Positions 1 through 4,708 of a stretch of 6,338 bases of DNA are shown piece after piece. Position 1 is the first letter of the stretch. Each line of letters opens with the position of its first letter. The stretch is from Nitrospira defluvii (GTDB lineage: Bacteria > Nitrospirota > Nitrospiria > Nitrospirales > Nitrospiraceae), in NCBI GenBank assembly GCA_016199015.1, contig JACQHN010000324.1:1-6338 (forward strand), in the 5' to 3' direction. A program made the position numbers and the translations under genes. The notes beneath the pieces were generated by a model that was given only the letters and a program-made list of their open reading frames with translations, was not told the DNA's origin and ran no database searches.

Positions 1-2
1 CC

Positions 3-764
3 GCGGCCGGGGTGCCGCGGGCTGCCACCGTGGTTCTTCCCGACCTCGCCGTACGCTTGGCAGTGCTGCGCCTCCAGGATCTGCCGTGGAGCTCCGAGGA
101 ACGTGAGGCGTTGGTGCGCTGGCGGTTGGGGCAGGAGCAGTTGCTGTCACTCAGCGGCGCCAAGGTCTTCTCCCACGTGTTGTCCGAGCCGGGTGGATCC
201 GGGGACGGTCCCTGCACGGTGCTGGCCGTCGTGGTGCAGGAAGCCGTACTGGCCCAGTATGAATCCGTCTGTGAAGCGGCGGGATTGATCCCTCAGGAAG
301 TGGATGTGTCGAGCTTGCGCCTGTTCAATTTGTGGGCGCAGGGATCCTGGCGCACAGGCCGACTGACGGCTGATTTTTTGTGGGTGAATGCGACGGACGG
401 CGGGGTGACGGCCTTTATATTTCACCAAGGCACGCTGGTGTTTCTCCGCTCGAAACTGCAAGGCGGGATCGGTTCCGGAGGTTCATGGGCCCCGGGTTCG
501 GAACAGGCGGGTCTCGATCGTATCGTCCAGGAGTGTGCAGACTCTATTTATGCATGCCAGCAACAGACGCCGGATTTGGCCATCAGCCAGACGGTCCTGA
601 TTGCCGATGAAGCGATGGGACCTGGTTTACACCAGCAGTTGGAAAAGGGGTTGGGGGTTCCGGTGAAGGGGTTGGATTGGGAACGCATTCGACAGTATGG
701 GGGCGGCACCATTGTGGGACCGCAGACGAGTGCCGCTCTGCCGGCCATCGCAGGGGTGGTGTAG
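3..764 (+). CDS. pilM: PilM-like pilus/secretion assembly ATPase-fold protein, 5' end missing
   Basis: This is the C-terminal 253 residues of a PilM-like protein, the actin-fold cytoplasmic component that docks on the N-terminus of PilN at the inner membrane. The frame is open to the window edge. The GTG at 12 is probably not the start, because the peptide around it (VVLPDLAVRLAVLRL, then DLPW) is an internal PilM-type beta-strand segment normally preceded by the nucleotide-binding N-lobe. Further support is the 'EALVRWRLGQEQ' helix, the strand pair around 'FIFHQGTLVFLRSKLQGG' and the PilM-style C-terminus ending LPAIAGVV, with no transmembrane segment. A GspL would carry its membrane anchor and periplasmic domain in the same chain; here those lie in the next gene. 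The usual second phosphate motif (Asp-Ile-Gly-like) reads WVNATDGG (381-404), so nucleotide binding may be weak or lost. The TAG stop is 3 bp before the pilN-like ATG. Family call fairly firm; full length unknown. Confidence 0.75.
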   Translation, partial: AAGVPRAATVVLPDLAVRLAVLRLQDLPWSSEEREALVRWRLGQEQLLSLSGAKVFSHVLSEPGGSGDGPCTVLAVVVQEAVLAQYESVCEAAGLIPQEVDVSSLRLFNLWAQGSWRTGRLTADFLWVNATDGGVTAFIFHQGTLVFLRSKLQGGIGSGGSWAPGSEQAGLDRIVQECADSIYACQQQTPDLAISQTVLIADEAMGPGLHQQLEKGLGVPVKGLDWERIRQYGGGTIVGPQTSAALPAIAGVV

Positions 765-767
765 GCC

Positions 768-1394
768 ATGTCGATGGGCAATCTGATGTCGGCGCTCCGT
801 GATGTGGTGACGCGTGTCGGCCAGCCGTCCGCGCGTACCGGCGCGTTTGCCATCAATCTGAGCAGCCGGTATCGCTGGTACCTCGCCCCGGCCCGTCTGG
901 TGATTATGTTGTTGGCGGGAGTGATCGGGGTGGCCATGCTGTGGGATATCTCACGAGCCTGGCTGGTCTGGCAGGATGTCCAATCTATGGAATCGGCTTT
1001 GAACCAGGTTCAGGATCGAGACCGTGAACTGTTGAAAGACGCCCAGCAGGAAGGCATTGATCTGTCGGAAGCGGCCCTCCTGGTGTTACCCAAGGAGGTC
1101 GAATTTGCCAATCAGTTGATCGAGAAGCGTAGTTTTTCATGGACCAAGTTTCTGACGGAGTTGGAGCGGGCTATTCCGCAGCGGATCGCCGTCAACAGCA
1201 TCCGGCTCGACCCCGCCAATGCCACGATCATGCTGACTGGTTCTGCCAGAGCGCTGGAAGATGTGACGACCTTGACCGTGACCTTTCAAGATCACCCCCA
1301 ATTCAAAGAGCCTGTTCTGGGGCAACACCGTGATATGGGGAATGGTTTGGTGGAGTTCGACCTTTCCTTACGGTATCGGAATCACAACCCATGA
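768..1394 (+). CDS. pilN: PilN-like inner-membrane alignment protein
   Basis: The 208-aa product fits PilN, a bitopic inner-membrane protein whose short cytoplasmic tail binds PilM and whose periplasmic domain pairs with PilO. The layout is a cytoplasmic tail of about 40 residues, one transmembrane helix at about 41-60 (ARLVIMLLAGVIGVAMLW), a coiled-coil-prone stretch at about 65-95, then a ferredoxin-like periplasmic domain. The domain contains the PilN-style segment SWTKFLTELERAIPQRIAV, followed by a beta strand (ATIMLTGSA) and a helix. The tail carries 'FAINLSS' at 27-33 where PilN proteins usually have INLLP, so the PilM-contact motif is only partly kept. The chosen ATG is 3 bp after the pilM stop with purine-rich AGGGG about 12 bp upstream; ATGs at 774 and 786 are alternatives. 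The stop overlaps the pilO-like start (ATGA, 1391-1394). The tail is a little longer than in typical PilN. Confidence 0.8.
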   Translation: MSMGNLMSALRDVVTRVGQPSARTGAFAINLSSRYRWYLAPARLVIMLLAGVIGVAMLWDISRAWLVWQDVQSMESALNQVQDRDRELLKDAQQEGIDLSEAALLVLPKEVEFANQLIEKRSFSWTKFLTELERAIPQRIAVNSIRLDPANATIMLTGSARALEDVTTLTVTFQDHPQFKEPVLGQHRDMGNGLVEFDLSLRYRNHNP

Positions 1395-1963
1395 TGTTTC
1401 CTGGACTGGACCGCCTCCAACACGTTTTGCGCCAACCGTATGCACCGATCCTCCCGTGGGTGGCCTTCGTCGCGGGGTTGTTTGTGATGAGTTATGGGAT
1501 TCATGCCTTGGTATTGGGGGCAGCAGAGCAGGAACAGGTCAGGCTGGAAGCTGAATGGGTGAAGGCGCGGCAGCAACTCAGCCGGCACAAGGAGGCGAAG
1601 AAGGCCAAAGCCGATCTTCAGCGCGTATGGGCGGTCCTGCCGTTGTTTCGAGATTTTGCGCCGCTCGCCCTCGGTGTGACGGAAGAGGCCAAGCGAGACC
1701 GGGTCACATTGCCGGCGCTCTCCTATAAGACGGAGAAGACCGGGGTGCCGGATGCGACCAAGGCGGTCCTGCAGGGGACGGTGACCGGTCATTATGAGGA
1801 TCTCAGGCGGTTTCTCTACAACCTGGAATCGGCTGAGGAGTTGCTGTTCATTGAGGACTTGAACTTGATTCGCTCGGGCAATGTCCAGGAGCAGCAGTTG
1901 ACCTTCAATATTCGGATATCGACCTATCTGCGGGGCGAGCATCTCCAATACCCGGCGCCGTAA
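1391..1963 (+). CDS. pilO: PilO-like inner-membrane alignment protein
   Basis: The 190-aa product has the PilO/GspM architecture: a short cytoplasmic N-terminus, one transmembrane helix at about 19-43 (LPWVAFVAGLFVMSYGIHAL), a charged coiled coil at about 46-80 rich in Glu, Lys, Arg and Gln, and a C-terminal ferredoxin-like domain at about 125-182. The last contains 'GTVTGHYEDLRRFLYNLES', where PilO proteins have a conserved beta strand leading into a helix, and ends with the strand LTFNIRISTYL. PilO forms heterodimers with PilN in the periplasm and contacts PilP. The start shares an ATGA with the pilN stop, so translation is probably coupled; a second ATG follows at once (1394-1396) and could also serve. 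Five bases separate its TAA from the next gene. Assignment rests on architecture and on the position after pilN. Confidence 0.8.
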   Translation: MMFPGLDRLQHVLRQPYAPILPWVAFVAGLFVMSYGIHALVLGAAEQEQVRLEAEWVKARQQLSRHKEAKKAKADLQRVWAVLPLFRDFAPLALGVTEEAKRDRVTLPALSYKTEKTGVPDATKAVLQGTVTGHYEDLRRFLYNLESAEELLFIEDLNLIRSGNVQEQQLTFNIRISTYLRGEHLQYPAP

Positions 1964-1968
1964 TTCGT

Positions 1969-2655
1969 ATGAATCGAATCAGCAAGAACCAAGTCCTGTT
2001 GCTGTTGAGCCTCACGGCGCTCTGGGTCGGATTGCTCATATGGCAATTCGGCTATTCCACCGAGCCAGAGCGGGTGCCCTTGGCGCACGTCAGCGGGCCG
2101 AAGGTGGGCGGTCGCGCGGCCGCGACTCCCGCGAGTGGCGGATTACAGGTTCACCTGGAACGGCTTGCCGCCATAAAAGGGCAGCGCCAGGCGACGTTTT
2201 CCACGCCGCGCAACATTTTCGCCAGCCTGTTACCGCCTGCGGAGCCGGTCTCTGTTCCGGATCCAGCGCCTCGTCGCGGCCGTTCCCGAGGGTCGGTAAA
2301 ATCTGCACCGCCTCCTGACTCTGCAGAGCCGCCTGACTCTGCAGAGCCGCAAGTTGAAGAAGAAAAGGGACCGACGGCTGAAGAGATACAACGGCTGCGG
2401 ATTGCGACCGAACTCAACCTGTACAGGTATGTGGGGTTCATGGCGGTAGGGGACGGTCCGCAGAAGAAAAAGACCATGGCGGTCGTGGTTAAGGACGAGG
2501 AGATGCATTTGCTCCAAGTCGGGGACACCATCGCCGGTGAGGTATTGGTCAAGGCTATGTCGCCGACCGAGATCACGCTGCAGGATCTCGCCTCAAAAAT
2601 CACGCAGGTCATTCCAGTCGCGGATGACCCTGGAACGGGGGGACAGCCCAATTAG
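1969..2655 (+). CDS. PilP/GspC-like bitopic periplasmic protein
   Basis: The 228-residue protein starts with a short basic tail and a transmembrane helix at about 8-27 (QVLLLLSLTALWVGLLIW), then a low-complexity linker and a C-terminal beta domain. The domain, at about 150-217, reads YRYVGFMAVGDGPQKKKTMA, then VVVKDEEMHLLQVGDTIAGE, then a strand ending ITQVIPV. This is the homology-region fold shared by PilP and GspC, which links the inner-membrane platform to the secretin. A 'TPRNIF' motif at 79-84 sits just before the Pro/Ser/Glu-rich linker, as PF- or IF-type motifs do in these families. There is no lipobox cysteine, so it is anchored like GspC rather than as a lipoprotein like Pseudomonas PilP. 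The linker carries a direct repeat (residues 116-127). The ATG is 5 bp after pilO with no strong Shine-Dalgarno, suggesting coupling. Calling it PilP or GspC is a matter of naming; the domain call is reasonably firm. Confidence 0.75.
   Translation: MNRISKNQVLLLLSLTALWVGLLIWQFGYSTEPERVPLAHVSGPKVGGRAAATPASGGLQVHLERLAAIKGQRQATFSTPRNIFASLLPPAEPVSVPDPAPRRGRSRGSVKSAPPPDSAEPPDSAEPQVEEEKGPTAEEIQRLRIATELNLYRYVGFMAVGDGPQKKKTMAVVVKDEEMHLLQVGDTIAGEVLVKAMSPTEITLQDLASKITQVIPVADDPGTGGQPN
2314..2349 (+). repeat. Two perfect 18-bp tandem copies inside the pilP/gspC-like gene
   Basis: The 18-base unit CCTGACTCTGCAGAGCCG occurs twice in succession without a mismatch, in frame with the gene, giving Pro-Asp-Ser-Ala-Glu-Pro twice (residues 116-127). 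It lies in the flexible linker between the membrane anchor and the periplasmic domain, where a change in copy number would alter only linker length by six residues. The perfect identity suggests a recent duplication. Confidence 0.95.
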
Positions 2656-2656
2656 G

Positions 2657-3268
2657 ATGGTGAAGGGGTGGCCTGTTCAGATCGGGAATACCCGGGGGGT
2701 TACCTATCTGGCCCTGATGTTCTCCATCGTCTTGATCGGCATTTCGGCTTCCGCAACCGCTCGCCAATGGACCGTCATGGTTCAGCGTGAGAAAGAAGCG
2801 GACCTCATGGCGAAGGGGATCGAGATCCAAAATGCCTTGTCGCTTTATTCGGCCACAATGAAGATTGGGCGAGTCATGAGCACCGAGGTCTATCCGCAAT
2901 CGTTGGCGGAACTGACACGGGCGCCCAAGCCCTATCTGCGGAAAGCCTATCAAGACCCAATGGGCGGGGGAGACTGGGAATATATGCGCGCGCCGACCGG
3001 AGGCATTATGGGGGTGCGCAGTAAGAGCAAAGTCAAGCCGATCAAAGAGCGAGATTTCCCCCTTGCCATCCGTCACTTCGAAGGTCGGAAGTCCTATCAT
3101 GACTGGATGTTTCAGCATCCCAATCCTTCCTCGCTCTCGATGTTGATGCCACCGATGATGGGTGTGCCTCCTGGAGGCGTCCCTGCGCAGCCGGGAAACC
3201 CTGGCGCTGTCCCCGGCGCTCCGATGCCGGGCGCTCCTACAGTGCCTGGCCCTGCTCGGAACCCTTGA
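2657..3268 (+). CDS. GspG-like atypical pseudopilin
   Basis: The 203-aa product has a pseudopilin layout: a 14-residue leader ending in Gly, a hydrophobic helix at about 15-36 (VTYLALMFSIVLIGISASA), an amphipathic continuation with MVQREKEADLMAKG, then a GspG-like C-domain. In that domain 'YPQSLAELTR' and 'RKAYQDPMGGGDW' (about 79-107) match the major-pseudopilin core. 'GGIMGVRSKSKVKPIKERDF' and 'SYHDWMF' (about 115-152) recall a pseudopilin subfamily found in atypical type II secretion clusters. The canonical Glu at +5 is absent (V-T-Y-L-A) and +1 is Val. The last ~49 residues are Pro/Gly/Met-rich. The frame opens at 2537 inside the preceding gene, but ATG 2657 gives a normal short leader and follows GGGGGGA at 2637-2643. 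ATG 2624 is an alternative. The start is 1 bp after the preceding stop. Family call good; role as major or minor subunit unknown. Confidence 0.75.
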   Translation: MVKGWPVQIGNTRGVTYLALMFSIVLIGISASATARQWTVMVQREKEADLMAKGIEIQNALSLYSATMKIGRVMSTEVYPQSLAELTRAPKPYLRKAYQDPMGGGDWEYMRAPTGGIMGVRSKSKVKPIKERDFPLAIRHFEGRKSYHDWMFQHPNPSSLSMLMPPMMGVPPGGVPAQPGNPGAVPGAPMPGAPTVPGPARNP

Positions 3269-3294
3269 CCCGACTCCAAATCCCACAGTATCCT
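3265..3294 (+). promoter_or_regulatory. Possible sigma70-type promoter for proA
   Basis: TTGACC (3265-3270, 5 of 6 to the -35 consensus) and TATCCT (3289-3294, 4 of 6 to the -10) are separated by 18 bp. The -35 overlaps the stop codon of the pseudopilin gene. The change from secretion genes to an amino-acid biosynthesis gene and the 126-bp gap make a promoter here plausible, but matches of this quality are common by chance. Confidence 0.25.
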
Positions 3295-3340
3295 GTCAAG
3301 CTATAAATCGCCGCGCCCACATTCACCATCTTGAATCGGC

Positions 3341-3372
3341 CGATGCGTCAGGGCTCCAAGCCCGATACGTCG
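3341..3372 (+). other. Imperfect hairpin in the proA leader
   Basis: The two arms pair around the loop CCA: GGGCT (3351-3355) with AGCCC (3359-3363), extended by CGATGCGTC (3341-3349) against GATACGTCG (3364-3372). The extension has one C-A mismatch, G-T pairs and a single bulged A at 3350. No T tract follows, so it is not an intrinsic terminator. It ends 9 bp before the proA ribosome binding site and may be an RNA structure affecting message stability or translation. Function is inferred only from position. Confidence 0.35.
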
Positions 3373-3381
3373 CCAGGCAGC

Positions 3382-3385
3382 AGGA
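3382..3385 (+). promoter_or_regulatory. Ribosome binding site of proA
   Basis: AGGA lies 9 bases upstream of the ATG at 3395 and supports that start, which gives ProA an N-terminal extension of about 20-25 residues compared with the usual family start. Confidence 0.55.
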
Positions 3386-3394
3386 ATTCACCAC

Positions 3395-4708
3395 ATGGAA
3401 CAAGATCTCACCGAATCCCCGGCCACGGAGCAGGAGGCTCCCGCTGAAATACTGTCCCCGGAAGACTATCTGGCGGCTTTGGTCAGGAAAGCCAAGGGGG
3501 CAGCAGGACGACTCTCGACTCTACCGACTGCCGTGAAGAACCAGGCATTGCAAGCCATGGCCGATAGTCTTGAAGAGCATGCGACAGAGTTGCTGGCCGA
3601 GAATGAAAAAGATCTCGAACAGTTCGACGCCACGCCGGAACGCCAGGCCATGGGCGACCGGTTGCGGCTGACGACGGAGCGTATCCAAGACATGGCGGCG
3701 GGGATACGCGACATCGCCCGGTTGCCGGACCCGCTCGGAGACATGCCGAAAATGTGGACCAGACCGAACGGGATGCAGGTCGGTCGGATGCGTGTGCCCA
3801 TCGGGGTGATCGGCATCATTTACGAAGCACGCCCCAATGTCACCGCAGACTCAGCGGCCCTGTGCCTCAAATCGGGCAATGTCTGTATCCTGCGCGGTGG
3901 GTCGGAAGCGATTCATTCGAATACGGCCATCGCCAAGGTCCTGTGCGAGTCCGCCGAGAAGACCGGCGTGCCGGCGGGAGCGATCACCTTTGTCGATCGC
4001 CCGGAACGAGAAATCGTCCAGCTGTTGCTCAAGCAAGATCAGTTCATCGACCTCATCATTCCCAGAGGGGGCGAATCCTTGATGAAGACGATCGCTGAGC
4101 ATGCGACGATTCCGGTGCTCAAGCATGACAAGGGGGTCTGCCATACCTATGTCGATGCGGATGCCGATCCCAAGCTCGCTGAGCGAATCTGTGTGAATGC
4201 GAAGGTGCAACGCCCCTCGACCTGCAATGCGATGGAAACCTTGTTGGTCCATCAAAGTATCGCGCGGACCTGGCTACCCCTTCTGGTGCAACAACTCACG
4301 GCCGCCAAGGTGGAGGTTCGAGGTTGTGCCAAGACCTGTCAGCTGTGTCCCGAGGTGACGCCGGCCGTCGAGGAAGATTTCGGGAAAGAGTTCCTTGACC
4401 TTATTTTGGCGATCAAAGTGGTGAAGCACATCGATGAAGCCCTGGACCACATTGCGACCTACGGGTCTCGGCACACGGAAGCGATTGTGACGAAGGATTA
4501 TGCCCACGCGATGCGGTTTATGCGCGAAGTCGATGCCGGCGCCGTCCTCGTGAATGCCTCGACCCGGCTCAATGACGGCTACCAGTTCGGCCTGGGGGCG
4601 GAAATCGGAATCAGCACGTCGCGACTGCATGCTCGAGGTCCCATGGGGCTTGAGGAATTGACTTGCTCAAAATTCGTGGTGCTCGGGAGCGGTCAGATCC
4701 GCGAGTAG
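3395..4708 (+). CDS. proA: Gamma-glutamyl phosphate reductase (glutamate-5-semialdehyde dehydrogenase)
   Basis: ProA catalyses the NADPH-dependent reduction of gamma-glutamyl phosphate to glutamate 5-semialdehyde, the second step of proline synthesis from glutamate, in the cytoplasm. The 437-aa product is full length (the family is about 415-430) and has the aldehyde-dehydrogenase-fold signatures: 'PIGVIGIIYEARPNVTADSA' (about 134-153), 'LCLKSGNVCILRGGSEA', the lysine-containing 'HDKGVCHTYVD', and the catalytic cysteine Cys277 in 'QRPSTCNAMETLLVHQ'. The C-terminal half ends with 'VNASTRLNDGYQFGLGAEIG' and 'TSRLHARGPMGLEELT', the classic ProA C-terminal block. The first ~25 residues are an acidic extension of low conservation. 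The gene has its own ribosome binding site and a possible promoter after a 126-bp gap. No proB (glutamate 5-kinase) is in the window. Its TAG directly abuts the ATG of the next frame. Identification is firm. Confidence 0.97.
   Translation: MEQDLTESPATEQEAPAEILSPEDYLAALVRKAKGAAGRLSTLPTAVKNQALQAMADSLEEHATELLAENEKDLEQFDATPERQAMGDRLRLTTERIQDMAAGIRDIARLPDPLGDMPKMWTRPNGMQVGRMRVPIGVIGIIYEARPNVTADSAALCLKSGNVCILRGGSEAIHSNTAIAKVLCESAEKTGVPAGAITFVDRPEREIVQLLLKQDQFIDLIIPRGGESLMKTIAEHATIPVLKHDKGVCHTYVDADADPKLAERICVNAKVQRPSTCNAMETLLVHQSIARTWLPLLVQQLTAAKVEVRGCAKTCQLCPEVTPAVEEDFGKEFLDLILAIKVVKHIDEALDHIATYGSRHTEAIVTKDYAHAMRFMREVDAGAVLVNASTRLNDGYQFGLGAEIGISTSRLHARGPMGLEELTCSKFVVLGSGQIRE

Noticed and set aside
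1382..1948. Minus-strand open frame of 188 codons opposite pilO
   Set aside because: It mirrors almost the whole pilO-like gene, with no recognisable domain; the plus strand has the expected TM helix, coiled coil and ATGA junction.
2537..2656. Upstream extension of the pseudopilin frame into the pilP-like gene
   Set aside because: It would add 40 Arg/Ser-rich residues before the leader and overlap the preceding gene by 119 bp; ATG 2657 gives a normal 14-residue leader.
2609..3286. Long open frame on the minus strand (225 codons) opposite the pseudopilin gene
   Set aside because: It is rich in Arg and His with no coherent hydrophobic pattern or domain, and lies fully opposite a gene with clear GspG features; it is a high-GC shadow.
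3302..3307. TATAAA as a -10 element
   Set aside because: No -35-like hexamer occurs at 16-18 bp upstream, so it is less supported than TATCCT with TTGACC.
3269..3394. Intrinsic terminator between the secretion genes and proA
   Set aside because: The only sizeable hairpin (3341-3372) has no following T tract, and the short ACAG/CTGT pair at 3285-3296 is too weak.
3162..3536. Plus-strand open frame crossing the pseudopilin end, the gap and the proA start
   Set aside because: It overlaps two well-supported genes in another frame and its translation lacks any domain or plausible start signal.
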